A DNA stretch of 64,000 nt from an uncultured Anaeroplasmataceae bacterium. Its GTDB lineage: Bacteria; Bacillota_I; Bacilli_A; Acholeplasmatales; Anaeroplasmataceae. The notes beneath the pieces are model-generated. The model saw only the letters and a program-made list of their open reading frames with translations. It was not told the origin of the DNA and did no database searches. A program made the position numbers and the translations under genes. Positions 36,729 through 46,140 of the stretch are shown piece by piece. Every line of letters begins with the position of its first letter. Within the stretch, counting starts at the first letter, position 1. Location of the stretch: positions 124,001-188,000 of the forward strand of contig CAJTTN010000002.1 in NCBI GenBank assembly GCA_910579215.1, given 5' to 3'.

Positions 36729-37028
36729 GTGTTAACACCTAAGCAAAAAGCATATCTTAAAGGTATAGCTCATTCCTTGAAGGCGTGCTTTCAAATTGGG
36801 AAAGACGGCTTAAGTGATAACTTAAGAAACGACCTTTTGAATTATTTAAAAAAGCATGAACTAATGAAGGTTAGTATATTAAATAATTCTAGTGTTACTA
36901 TAGAAGAGGTCGAAGCTTATTTAGAAGAAGTAGGTATTGAATTGGTACAGAAAATTGGACGTGTTTTAGTTTTATATAAGCATTCTGATGATGTTAAAAA
37001 TCCAATTCAGCTCCCACTAAAAAAATAA
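36729..37028 (+). CDS. yhbY: YhbY-type CRM-domain RNA-binding protein
   Basis: 99 residues starting at GTG, 4 bp after adhE. It has the CRM-domain pattern: LTPKQKAYLKGIAHSLKACF, a GKDGLSDNL loop (GxxG-like), and VGIELVQKIGRVLVLYK at the end. The family binds the assembling 50S subunit. AAGGA lies before the GTG. Close spacing suggests co-transcription with adhE, an unusual partner, probably by chance. Confidence 0.9.
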   Translation: MLTPKQKAYLKGIAHSLKACFQIGKDGLSDNLRNDLLNYLKKHELMKVSILNNSSVTIEEVEAYLEEVGIELVQKIGRVLVLYKHSDDVKNPIQLPLKK

Positions 37029-37037
37029 AATAAAGAT

Positions 37038-37072
37038 AAAAGCAAAAGATTATTCTCTTGCTTTTTCTTTGC
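37038..37072 (+). terminator. Rho-independent terminator of yhbY
   Basis: AAAAGCAAAAGA pairs with TCTTGCTTTT (one bulge) and runs into a T-rich tail, TTTTTCTTT. Confidence 0.6.
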
Positions 37073-37080
37073 ATTTAATA

Positions 37081-37110
37081 TTGTAGATTAAAATCAAAAT
37101 GTGATATAAT
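37081..37110 (+). promoter_or_regulatory. Promoter of the M60 peptidase gene
   Basis: TTGTAG (37081-37086), 18 nt, TGA-TATAAT (37105-37110), 42 nt before the ATG. Confidence 0.6.
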
Positions 37111-37152
37111 ATGCTAGGTTAATTTAATAAAAAGGGGAAAGGAAGATGAACT

Positions 37153-40100
37153 ATGCCAGAAAATAAATCTGGAACGACTAATAAAAATCAGAAGGCAAAA
37201 GAAACAGTAAATAAAGCAGAATCTGTAGCTAAGAGTACAGGTACTCAAAAGAAAACTACTGCTAAAGCTTCAGCAGCAAAGGAAGCTTCAAGCTCTGCTA
37301 AAAAACCAGCTTCTGCTTCTAAAAGTTCAACTACATCTAAGGTTTCAACAAAGGAAAAGGAGACAAAAGATGTCAAGGCAACTTCAAAGACTCAAGTAAA
37401 TAAAGAGCCGAAGAAGTCAACGATTAATCCTACTATTGAATCAGTTGATGCTTCAAATAATACAAAAGAAATAAAGGCAAAACCAGCTTCACCTAAAGCT
37501 GAAGAAGCAAAAGAGGAACTAAAGTCTGTTCATGAAAAGCAAGAAAAAGAAGCGAAAAAAGAAACAGTAAATAAAAAGTCTCAGACGGAGAATGGAAGCA
37601 ATAACCGTAAAAAAATGATTTCTTTACTTACAGCTGTTGGGTTTCTTCTTTTATTTGGAATTACCATTACCTGTATCTTAGCAGTACAGTCTTGTTCTAA
37701 TTCTAAAGATGAATATAGCAATCCGTATAAGACATCTACTAAGGTTGGATATGAAGCAGAGGTGCTTGGTACAGTTAAAAGAACTATACCGACGGAAGAA
37801 AAAAACGAGGGAAGATCTTCTGTTGGATATCCTAAGTATGGATATACCTTAAAAGAATGTATTGGTACTGACCCTGAAAAGGTTGAAATGAGAAATGCTA
37901 TTATTGGAGAGTCAAGCTATTTAACAACAGTGAACACTTGGAATGGTGGTGGCGGTGGATATAACCGCTTTGATTCTGAGGGATATTTATATTTAAATGA
38001 TCAACCTACGTTGGATGCTGATGGTAATCCAAGAAAATTATATAAGCATACAGCATCTGTGGGACTTTATATGGGAGATGTATCCGATGATGAACCAGGT
38101 GTCATTAAACGCCTAACTATGCAGCCAAGAGGCTATGAAAGAGGATATAGTGTAACTGGCTTATATGCTCCAGCAGGAGAATTAGTGAAAATAGAAATTT
38201 CCAAAGAAGACATGGAAGCAACTGGTGGCTTAACTGTACATATTGGACAGGCATTATACAATGGAAAAGCAAATAATATATGGGCTGCAAAGAATGCAAT
38301 GAATCGTTTCCCAGTAATTATGAATACGATGAATATTACAAAGGACTTAGCAGACTATAGCGAAGAAACGAATACCTATACAGCATATGTTGGTTCCTTT
38401 GTAGGAGGACCAGTTTATATTAGAAATAAGAGTGTTCCTTTTACGGTTACGATCTCAGGTGCTGTTACTTATTCCCACTTTATTTTAGGATACACAACCA
38501 AAGAGGAATTTGAAGAGAATGCAAAATCCTCAGCTCCTTACTTTGATTTAGAGGTTTGGGAGTATGGTGTATTACATTCTGGTCCTAAAACATATGCAGA
38601 GCCATTTAGCTATGATGATATTTATGATGCTGCTATATTATGGGATAAAATTGCCTTAGTTTCTACACAAATAAGACAACAGGGAATTGTATTTCTTTAT
38701 GATCCTTTTGTTGCTGCTGGTGCTGCAGTAGCCTTCCCTGGACAGGGAGCTGTTAACTGTCCTGCTGGATGGATGTCAGGCTCATTAAATTACAGGAGCT
38801 TTGTAAATAGTGGAGCATGGGGAAATATGCATGAGTTTAATCATAACTTTCAAGGCTGGGGAGTTGGCAATGGAGGAGAGGTTACCAATAATGCGTTAAA
38901 CCTTGTTTCCTATAGTTTATTCACAAAAATATCATCTGCTCGATCTATTGGCAGCATAAATGAAGGTCTAGGTGGCTGGAATCGATATACAAGTGCTTCC
39001 TGGGCATTACGTGAAATCACAGAAAAACGCTTCAGCAATGGAACTAGGGGATTATCTATATATGCAACTCTGCTTCATAATTTCGGCCAAGAAATTTTTA
39101 TAAATGCTGCTAAAACCTCTGGTGGGCAATCTGTAGATAAATTCTTTATGTCTAGTATGAATGCTTCTCATTACGATATGACGTACTATTATAAAGAACT
39201 TTTAGGTTATACAGTTTCTGATACAACCTTAGCTGCCGCAAGGGATACGAAATATTCCATGTTTGTCCCAGCAGCTTCTATATATCAAACAGGAAGAAGC
39301 TATACTTATGATGGAGAAAAGCATTATACAGAAACAATGAAGCCTTATGTAATTCCTTATGGAACGGATTTTACTATTGATTTGAACAAATGTGTCTTTG
39401 ATTCTGGAAATATATATCAAGGAGGAAGCATCGTTCTTCCTGAGGGCTTCAGCTATAAAATAAAAAGTGTGAGTCAACCAGAGAATGGTTCGTTGACTGA
39501 CTTAGGAGATAACAATTATAAATTTACTCCTAATGAAAGTATATATTCAGGTAAAATTTATGTTACATTAGAGGTTACAAAGGATGATGGAGCTTTTGCG
39601 GTAGATGATATTGAGCTGGCGTTAGAATTTGAACAATCTCATGAAATGAATAAAACTATGCTAGAAAGAACAACATATAGCTATAGCTCAGATAAAATGT
39701 ATAATAGTGCTACAGAGGCATACGATGCAGCCTACGCTAATTATTCAGACAAGGTAGAAGGGGATAACCAAAACCCAATTTTAAATGGTAAGGTTGTTCA
39801 AAATGGAAATGCTGAGGTATGGTTTACAGAAAAGCCTACAACGGATCAGGTTATTGAAATTAAAGGAAAATTACATATTGATGAGATAGGGAAATATCGT
39901 CTTGCCTTAAGAGGAAGATATAATTGTGCCTTGTATGCCTCCTTGGATGGGAAGGACTATGAATTGGCTGCCACCTATGTACAGGATAAGACCTCTAGTC
40001 CTAACTTCCCTAATACAGAAGGAACGTATAAGGATTATGAGCTAGAAGCAGATACATGGCTATATTTTAAAGCGGTATTATTGGTAAAGCTTGATAGTAC

Positions 40101-41088
40101 AAAGGGAACAAGTTTCATAGGGGTAGGCTTTGGTAAGTTTACACCTGAGGCACCAATTATGGATGAAAATGGCGAGGTAATTGGCACAATACCAGAAAGT
40201 GTAAGGGTAAGCTATGCTTCTGCCCTAAGAGAAGATTATGAATTTTCTACAGAAAAATTTGAGTCTGAATATTTCTATAAAAGACAGTATAAGTATAGCT
40301 ATAAAAATAACCGATACTTTAAAGATCCAGCTACAATTGTAACCTCTGCAAATTATTCTCCTTGGGATAAAAATGAACATGTTTTAGAAAATTTAGTAGA
40401 CGGGGATAAGAATACTTGGATTCATACCAATTATACTGCTTCCCCTAGTAAACCATTGGTGATTGTTGTTGATTTAGGAAAGGAAATTACTGCAAATCAA
40501 ATGACAATGTTTACACAACCAAGAGCAGATTATCGTTGTCCAGTTACGTTCCTATTAGAGGGTAGCTTAGATGGAACTACATGGTTCAATATGGGCTCCT
40601 ATGAGGATTTAAAGGTTTCAAATTATTCAGTTGTGGCTAATTTCGAGGAAACTACCTTTAGATATTATAGAGTAAATATAACAAAATCCTCTAATCGATA
40701 TATTATTATAAGTGAAATTCAATTTGCAAATATCTTTGAGCTTCCTAATGGAAATCATATTACCTTAGATCAAGAGGAAGTAACGCTAAAGGGAACCTGG
40801 AAAGCTGAAAGCATTCTTTCCTCCTTTGGACATTCTTACACTGGAAAGAAAAATTCTGTAATTGAATATGAATTTGAGGGAACAAGATTTGCTGTATTAT
40901 CTTCTGCCAAGCTAAAGCATAATTTTGAGGTTTATATTGATGGAAAGAAAGTTACCTCAGAAGATTTGCGAGAGGATCCTAATCATATCATAATGAGTTT
41001 CCTTTCTGCTGAATTGTCCGAGGGTAAGCATAAGGTAAGGATAGTATGTACAGGAACTGCCAATATTGATTCCTTATTATATTGGTAA
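37153..41088 (+). CDS. Membrane-anchored M60-like (mucin-type) metallopeptidase with F5/8C domain
   Basis: 1311 residues. Residues 1-150 are low-complexity Lys/Ala/Ser/Thr/Glu and should be cytoplasmic. One membrane segment follows (about 154-178), so the rest is outside (type II topology). The zinc site HEFNH is at 560-564 with a downstream Glu in GNGGE (about 576), the gluzincin pattern of the M60/enhancin family that cleaves mucin-type glycoproteins. An F5/8C (CBM32-like) domain is near 1080-1210 (ENLVDGDKNTWIHTNY), followed by a final beta domain. Neither a sortase motif nor a lipobox is present. Monocistronic. It suggests host-glycoprotein use. The long charged cytoplasmic tail is unusual. 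Confidence 0.88.
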   Translation: MPENKSGTTNKNQKAKETVNKAESVAKSTGTQKKTTAKASAAKEASSSAKKPASASKSSTTSKVSTKEKETKDVKATSKTQVNKEPKKSTINPTIESVDASNNTKEIKAKPASPKAEEAKEELKSVHEKQEKEAKKETVNKKSQTENGSNNRKKMISLLTAVGFLLLFGITITCILAVQSCSNSKDEYSNPYKTSTKVGYEAEVLGTVKRTIPTEEKNEGRSSVGYPKYGYTLKECIGTDPEKVEMRNAIIGESSYLTTVNTWNGGGGGYNRFDSEGYLYLNDQPTLDADGNPRKLYKHTASVGLYMGDVSDDEPGVIKRLTMQPRGYERGYSVTGLYAPAGELVKIEISKEDMEATGGLTVHIGQALYNGKANNIWAAKNAMNRFPVIMNTMNITKDLADYSEETNTYTAYVGSFVGGPVYIRNKSVPFTVTISGAVTYSHFILGYTTKEEFEENAKSSAPYFDLEVWEYGVLHSGPKTYAEPFSYDDIYDAAILWDKIALVSTQIRQQGIVFLYDPFVAAGAAVAFPGQGAVNCPAGWMSGSLNYRSFVNSGAWGNMHEFNHNFQGWGVGNGGEVTNNALNLVSYSLFTKISSARSIGSINEGLGGWNRYTSASWALREITEKRFSNGTRGLSIYATLLHNFGQEIFINAAKTSGGQSVDKFFMSSMNASHYDMTYYYKELLGYTVSDTTLAAARDTKYSMFVPAASIYQTGRSYTYDGEKHYTETMKPYVIPYGTDFTIDLNKCVFDSGNIYQGGSIVLPEGFSYKIKSVSQPENGSLTDLGDNNYKFTPNESIYSGKIYVTLEVTKDDGAFAVDDIELALEFEQSHEMNKTMLERTTYSYSSDKMYNSATEAYDAAYANYSDKVEGDNQNPILNGKVVQNGNAEVWFTEKPTTDQVIEIKGKLHIDEIGKYRLALRGRYNCALYASLDGKDYELAATYVQDKTSSPNFPNTEGTYKDYELEADTWLYFKAVLLVKLDSTKGTSFIGVGFGKFTPEAPIMDENGEVIGTIPESVRVSYASALREDYEFSTEKFESEYFYKRQYKYSYKNNRYFKDPATIVTSANYSPWDKNEHVLENLVDGDKNTWIHTNYTASPSKPLVIVVDLGKEITANQMTMFTQPRADYRCPVTFLLEGSLDGTTWFNMGSYEDLKVSNYSVVANFEETTFRYYRVNITKSSNRYIIISEIQFANIFELPNGNHITLDQEEVTLKGTWKAESILSSFGHSYTGKKNSVIEYEFEGTRFAVLSSAKLKHNFEVYIDGKKVTSEDLREDPNHIIMSFLSAELSEGKHKVRIVCTGTANIDSLLYW

Positions 41089-41129
41089 TTTAGTTCTATT
41101 GATTTAACTTAATCTTATATTTAAATTAT

Positions 41130-41168
41130 AAAAAACACCAAAACTTTTTAAAGAGTTCGGTGTTTTTT
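41130..41168 (+). terminator. Rho-independent terminator of the M60 gene
   Basis: AAAAAACACCAAAACT pairs with AGTTCGGTGTTTTTT (one imperfection) with a T-run. Confidence 0.65.
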
Positions 41169-41189
41169 GTTTTATTTTACCTCATATTT

Positions 41190-41198
41190 TGTTATAAT
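41190..41198 (+). promoter_or_regulatory. Extended -10 promoter of the polA operon
   Basis: TGTTATAAT, 20 nt before the polA start; the -35 is weak. Confidence 0.5.
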
Positions 41199-41218
41199 AA
41201 AATGAATAAGGATGTGAA

Positions 41219-43849
41219 ATGATGAAACGAATGATTTTAGTAGATGGAAATTCTTTAATGTATAGAGCCTATTATGGGATGGCTGCAGTTGGTAATTTGA
41301 CACAAAATTCAAAAGGATTATATACAAACGCTATTTACGCCTTTGTAAGAATGATGAATCACTTAATTCAAACACCATATGATGCTATATTGGTCGCTTT
41401 TGATGCTGGTAAAAAAACTATTCGACACGAATGGTTGCAGGAGTATAAGGCAGGAAGAGCCCCTATGCCAGATGAATTTAGAATGCAGATAGCTTACATA
41501 AAGCAATTTCTAGAAATCATGCGAATCAAGCAATATGAACAGTCTATGTATGAAGCAGATGATATTATTGGTACAATGGCGAAAAAAGCAGAGGAAGCAG
41601 GATTCCATGTAGATATATATTCATCTGATAAGGATTTGTTACAATTGATAAGTCCTAATACTACTGTACATTTAACGAAAAAGGGTATGACAGATTTAGA
41701 AGATTATACACCAGAAAGCTTTTTAGAGCGTTATCAACTACAATATACGCAATTTGTTGATCTAAAAGCGATGATGGGAGATAAAAGTGATAATTTGCCT
41801 GGTATACCAGGTATTGGTGAAAAAAAGGCTGTTAAATATCTTCAGCAATATAATACCCTAGATGAAATTATTGCCCATAGCTCAGAAATCAAGGGTGCGG
41901 ATGGATTGAAAATTTCTAACCATTCCGACCAAGCATTATTATGCCGTAAGATGGCGACAATTCTTCGAGATTTTGAGATTCATATTCAAATAGAGGATAC
42001 CTTGAAAAAAGAATATGATAGAGATAAATTGATTTCCTTTTATCAAGAATTAGAATTTAAATCCTTGTTAAAGGATGTCTCCTATAATAGTGGAGAGGTT
42101 TCTTCTGAGGTAATGAATACCTCCTATGAGGTCGTTAAGGATGCCTTAAGATTTAAAGAAATTCTTTTACCCTATTCTGCCTTTATTTTTGAAACCTTTG
42201 ATTATAATTATCATAAAAGTCCACTTTTGGCGATAGGAATAAAAAATAAATTGGGAACATTTATAGTTGAACAGGAAATGCTTTATGAGAGTATTGATTT
42301 ACAATTATACTTAGCAGAGGAAAATCATAAAGCAATTTATGATTATAAACGTGCTTATGTTTTGCTAAAACGTTTAGGCTTTGAGCTTGCTGGAATCGAT
42401 TTTGATTTATTGCTGGCAAGCTATGTCTTGAATCCTTCCTTAGGAAAAGAAGAATTTAAGGTAATTAGTGATCATTTCAATTATACAGATGTTTTATATG
42501 ATGAGCAGGTTTATGGAAAAGGAGCAAAAAAAGCTATCCCAGCAAAGGACCTTTTATATCAGCATATAGCTAAGAAGGTCAATTGTGTTTATTTTTTGAA
42601 AACAGATTGTTTAAATCGATTGAAAGAAAATAAACAATTTGCTTTAATGACAGATATAGAAATTCCTTTATCTAGAGTCCTTGCCAAAATGGAAGTAGAA
42701 GGAATTCGCGTAGATTTAGAAGAATTAGAGCGCCAAAAAAGCTTTTTAGAAGCTGATATTGATGAGCTTACCAATCGAATATATCAATATAGTGGTGAGG
42801 TATTTAATATTGCAAGTCCTAAGCAGCTAGGGACAATCTTATTTGATAGGCTAGGGATTCCTTATCCTAAAAAAAAGGCGACAAGCTATTCAACAGATAT
42901 AGAGATTTTACAGCATGTTAGAGCCTATCATCCCATCATAGATTGTATTATAGAATATCGTGCTAAAACTAAATTATATTCGACTTATATTGTTGGCTTA
43001 AAGGAACAAATCCATCCAGATTTAAAGGTACACACAATATTTCAACAGGCCTTAACTACAACAGGAAGATTATCTAGTGTTGAGCCTAACCTACAAAATA
43101 TTCCGATTCGTACAGAGGAAGGTCATATGATTCGTAAGATGTTTGTACCTTCAGATTCTAATAATATTTTATATTCTGCTGACTACTCGCAAATAGAACT
43201 TCGTGTTTTAGCGCATATGGCTAATGTTTCTAAACTAAAGGAGGCCTTTATAGCTGAGGAAGATATTCATTCTAAAACAGCTAAGGAGGTCTTTGCGAAA
43301 GAAGAAATTACCAAAGAGGATAGGCGACGTGCGAAGGCTGTTAATTTTGGTATTGTTTATGGAATATCTGCATATGGACTTGCAGTAGATTTAGGTATTA
43401 CAAATACAGAGGCATCAACCTTTATAAAACGCTATTTTGAGGTATATCCAGAAATCAAAACGTTTATGGATAAAACAATAGAATTTTGTAGTCAAAATGG
43501 CTACGTTAAAACATTAAAGAATAGAACTAGAATGATTCCAGAAATTAATTCTAAAATCTTTATGCAAAGAGAATTTGGAAAAAGAATGGCTATGAATGCA
43601 CCAATTCAAGGTACAGCTGCAGATATTATAAAGATAGCAATGATTAAAATTGACACAGAAATTGAACAGCGCAAGCTAAAAAGTAAAATGCTCATTCAGG
43701 TTCATGATGAACTTGTTTTTGAAATTTTCCAAGGAGAAGAGGATACTATGGCCGAGTTAGTTAGAAGAAATATGCAGCAGGCTATGGAGTTAGATGTTCC
43801 TCTTGTTGTTGATGATTCCTTTGGTAAAAATTGGTATGAGGTAAAATAA
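41219..43849 (+). CDS. polA: DNA polymerase I
   Basis: 876 residues. The 5'-3' exonuclease domain (1-290) starts ILVDGNSLMYRAYYG and has SSDKDLLQL and MMGDKSDNLPGIPGIG. The middle 3'-5' exonuclease-like domain reads FIFETFDYNYH where active enzymes have DxE, so proofreading is probably lost, as in other Firmicutes. The polymerase motifs are intact: A (YSADYSQIELRVLAHM), B (RRRAKAVNFGIVYG) and C (LIQVHDELVFE). It fills gaps and removes RNA primers. It heads an operon running through dnaI; the next ATG overlaps its stop (TAATG). Confidence 0.97.
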   Translation: MMKRMILVDGNSLMYRAYYGMAAVGNLTQNSKGLYTNAIYAFVRMMNHLIQTPYDAILVAFDAGKKTIRHEWLQEYKAGRAPMPDEFRMQIAYIKQFLEIMRIKQYEQSMYEADDIIGTMAKKAEEAGFHVDIYSSDKDLLQLISPNTTVHLTKKGMTDLEDYTPESFLERYQLQYTQFVDLKAMMGDKSDNLPGIPGIGEKKAVKYLQQYNTLDEIIAHSSEIKGADGLKISNHSDQALLCRKMATILRDFEIHIQIEDTLKKEYDRDKLISFYQELEFKSLLKDVSYNSGEVSSEVMNTSYEVVKDALRFKEILLPYSAFIFETFDYNYHKSPLLAIGIKNKLGTFIVEQEMLYESIDLQLYLAEENHKAIYDYKRAYVLLKRLGFELAGIDFDLLLASYVLNPSLGKEEFKVISDHFNYTDVLYDEQVYGKGAKKAIPAKDLLYQHIAKKVNCVYFLKTDCLNRLKENKQFALMTDIEIPLSRVLAKMEVEGIRVDLEELERQKSFLEADIDELTNRIYQYSGEVFNIASPKQLGTILFDRLGIPYPKKKATSYSTDIEILQHVRAYHPIIDCIIEYRAKTKLYSTYIVGLKEQIHPDLKVHTIFQQALTTTGRLSSVEPNLQNIPIRTEEGHMIRKMFVPSDSNNILYSADYSQIELRVLAHMANVSKLKEAFIAEEDIHSKTAKEVFAKEEITKEDRRRAKAVNFGIVYGISAYGLAVDLGITNTEASTFIKRYFEVYPEIKTFMDKTIEFCSQNGYVKTLKNRTRMIPEINSKIFMQREFGKRMAMNAPIQGTAADIIKIAMIKIDTEIEQRKLKSKMLIQVHDELVFEIFQGEEDTMAELVRRNMQQAMELDVPLVVDDSFGKNWYEVK

Positions 43850-44361
43850 TGGAAAATATTTTAAAGCGAAGAAGTGTACGTAAATTTGATAGTTCTAAAA
43901 AAATTACTTTTGAGACCTTAAAAAGCCTTTGTAAAGCTGGAGAGTCTGCACCCTCAGCCCGTAATCAAAAGAGTAGATCCTATATCATCATTGACGATAA
44001 AAAGCTTATCTATGAGCTTTCTAAGGTATCTGCTGGAGCAAAGGTGATCGAGGGGTGTACTGCTGTCATTGCTGTTCTTGGAAAAGATCCAAAGACCTTA
44101 TTCACACCATTAATGCAACAGCAGGATCTTTCCTGTGCAGTTGAAAATATTTTACTTGCTGCTACTAGTATGGGAATTGGAAGCTGCTACATTGGTATTT
44201 ATCCAATAGAGGAGCGAGTAAAGGAGTGTAATCAGCTATTAGAAGTTAAAGATTCTGCCTTTACTTTTGCTTTAATTGCCTTAGGATATCCAGAGGATTT
44301 TCCTGCATTTTATGAAAGGGAAAAATGGAGTGACGATTTACTTCATCATAATCGGTATTAG
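43849..44361 (+). CDS. Nitroreductase-family FMN oxidoreductase
   Basis: 170 residues. The N-terminal FMN-binding RRSVRKFD is followed by a SAPSARNQKSR segment and GIGSCYIGIYPIEERV, the pattern of small NAD(P)H nitroreductases. LIALGYP near the end is also typical. It starts inside the polA stop. The substrate is unknown; a redox-stress or quinone/flavin role is usual for the family. It separates polA from mutM, where relatives often have no gene. Confidence 0.9.
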   Translation: MENILKRRSVRKFDSSKKITFETLKSLCKAGESAPSARNQKSRSYIIIDDKKLIYELSKVSAGAKVIEGCTAVIAVLGKDPKTLFTPLMQQQDLSCAVENILLAATSMGIGSCYIGIYPIEERVKECNQLLEVKDSAFTFALIALGYPEDFPAFYEREKWSDDLLHHNRY

Positions 44362-44363
44362 CT

Positions 44364-45173
44364 ATGCCTGAGTTACCTGAGGTTGAGGTAGTAAGAGCTA
44401 CTCTAGACCATGATTTAAAAGGAAGACGGATAGAGAAGATAGATTGCTACTATTTGCCAATCATAGAAGAAACGGAAGCATTTATTAAATTAGTTTCAAA
44501 TCAAAGAATTGTTAGAGTGGACCGCTATGCTAAATACTTAATTTTTGTTTTGGAAAATGGCTGTATAATTTCACATTTGCGAATGGAAGGCAAATATTTT
44601 TATGTTAAGAAGTCGTATGACATTCAAAAGCATCAGCATGTTGTTTTTCATTTGGATAATGAATATAAGCTGATTTATCAAGATGTTCGTAAATTTGGAA
44701 GAATGCTATATAAGCCTTTAGAGGAGCTTCATAAGACCCCACCCTTATCCCTATTAGGACCAGAAGGAAATTCTTTAGAAATGCCAGTATCTTGCTTATA
44801 TGAAAAATTAAAGAAGTCTAAGCAGCCTATTAAATCTTTACTTTTAGACCAGAGTTTTATTTCTGGATTAGGTAATATTTATGCTAATGAGGTTTTATTT
44901 GCTGCTTCAATTCTTCCTACTAGAACAGCTTCTTCCTTATCGTTAGAAGAACTAGAAGTAATTCTTAGAGAAAGTAAACGCATTTTAGATGATGCAATTC
45001 TTAGTAAAGGAACAACCATTCGCTCCTATACATCTTCTTTAGGGGTAGAAGGAGAATATCAATTTAAATTGCAAGCTCATTTACAGAAGAACTGTCCCAA
45101 ATGTAAGAACTCCTTCTTAGTGTTAAAAATTGGTGGGCGCTCTAGTTATTACTGCTCAAAATGTCAAAGGTGA
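44364..45173 (+). CDS. mutM: Formamidopyrimidine-DNA glycosylase
   Basis: 269 residues. It starts MPELPEVEVVR, with Pro2 as the catalytic nucleophile and Glu3; Lys is in HLRMEGKYF. SGLGNIYANEVLF is the helix-two-turn-helix, and the C-terminal zinc finger reads CPKC...YYCSKC. It removes 8-oxoguanine and ring-opened purines and nicks the strand. The 2-bp gap after the nitroreductase and position after polA follow the conserved repair operon. Confidence 0.96.
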   Translation: MPELPEVEVVRATLDHDLKGRRIEKIDCYYLPIIEETEAFIKLVSNQRIVRVDRYAKYLIFVLENGCIISHLRMEGKYFYVKKSYDIQKHQHVVFHLDNEYKLIYQDVRKFGRMLYKPLEELHKTPPLSLLGPEGNSLEMPVSCLYEKLKKSKQPIKSLLLDQSFISGLGNIYANEVLFAASILPTRTASSLSLEELEVILRESKRILDDAILSKGTTIRSYTSSLGVEGEYQFKLQAHLQKNCPKCKNSFLVLKIGGRSSYYCSKCQR

Positions 45174-45177
45174 TGGT

Positions 45178-45780
45178 ATGAAAAAAATTATAGGAATTAC
45201 GGGAGGTATTGCAAGCGGTAAGAGTACGGTATGTAACTATATTCGAACGCTTGGCTATCCTGTTATAGATTCTGATGCGATTGCTAGAGAGCTCAGTCAA
45301 AAGGGAAATAGTTTATATGATGCAATTCTATCTTCCTTTGGAGTAGAGTATTTAGATGCTAAAGGAGAAATCGATCGTCATAAATTAGGAAGCTATATTT
45401 TTAAAAATTCTAAAGCTAGACAGCACTTAAATGCAATTACTCACCCTAAGATTGTTGAAGAAATACAAAAGAAAATAAAAAAATGTAAAGAAAATATCAT
45501 ATTTTTGGATATTCCTTTACTTTTTGAAGCTAAACTTTTATATTTATGTGATACAATAGTATGTGTATATGTTTCTAAGGATATACAGTTAAAAAGATTA
45601 ATGAATAGAGATCATATAGAGGAGTCCTATGCTCTTGAAAAAATTAATTCTCAATTATCGTTAGAAATAAAAAGAGATGCCTCAGATTTTGTTATAGAAT
45701 CTAAAGAGGATTTAAATGAAACGAAAGAAAATGTCTTAAAAATTATAAAAAACATAAAAGGAGAAGAAACAAATGGCTAA
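45178..45780 (+). CDS. coaE: Dephospho-CoA kinase
   Basis: 200 residues from the ATG at 45178, which follows AAAGGTGATGG; an upstream TTG frame at 45130 lies within mutM and is rejected. Walker A is GGIASGKSTV (about 8-17); IDSDAIAREL and LDIPLLFEAKL are CoaE motifs. It catalyses the last step of CoA synthesis. Its end overlaps the next gene by 8 bp. Confidence 0.95.
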   Translation: MKKIIGITGGIASGKSTVCNYIRTLGYPVIDSDAIARELSQKGNSLYDAILSSFGVEYLDAKGEIDRHKLGSYIFKNSKARQHLNAITHPKIVEEIQKKIKKCKENIIFLDIPLLFEAKLLYLCDTIVCVYVSKDIQLKRLMNRDHIEESYALEKINSQLSLEIKRDASDFVIESKEDLNETKENVLKIIKNIKGEETNG

Positions 45781-46123
45781 AATTTTTGAAACAAGTGAAC
45801 ATGCAACTGAGGTTATATTACAAACACATTATTATAAAACCTCTTATGAAAAATTAAAAAATTGTTATTTAGAAGCTCTAGAGCGTTTACACATCAAGGT
45901 AGTTTCTATAGATGATAATTATTTAGAAATTTTTGCTGAACAGCCTCATATGGCAATCCAGGCAAAGATTATAGAACAAACTCCAGTAGAAACTTCTATT
46001 GATTTTTACATCAATGCAGAGTATATTTGGGGGAATAAGAAAAAGGCCTATGGCTTTATTCAAACTATGTATGAGATTTTAGAGAAGAACTTTGAATTGA
46101 AGGGATTAAGTCTTCATAAATAA
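45773..46123 (+). CDS. Unknown protein between coaE and dnaB
   Basis: 116 residues, predicted alpha/beta. It opens AKIFETSEHATEVILQTHYYKTSYEKLKN and carries a later VETSIDFYINAEYIWGN stretch. No cysteine cluster, so it is not NrdR, which holds this position in Bacillus. GGAGAAG precedes the ATG, and it overlaps coaE by 8 bp; dnaB follows after 17 bp. The position suggests a role connected with replication start or CoA, but that is only context. I do not recognise a family. Confidence 0.75.
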   Translation: MAKIFETSEHATEVILQTHYYKTSYEKLKNCYLEALERLHIKVVSIDDNYLEIFAEQPHMAIQAKIIEQTPVETSIDFYINAEYIWGNKKKAYGFIQTMYEILEKNFELKGLSLHK

Positions 46124-46140
46124 AGAAGTGAGGTTGAACC

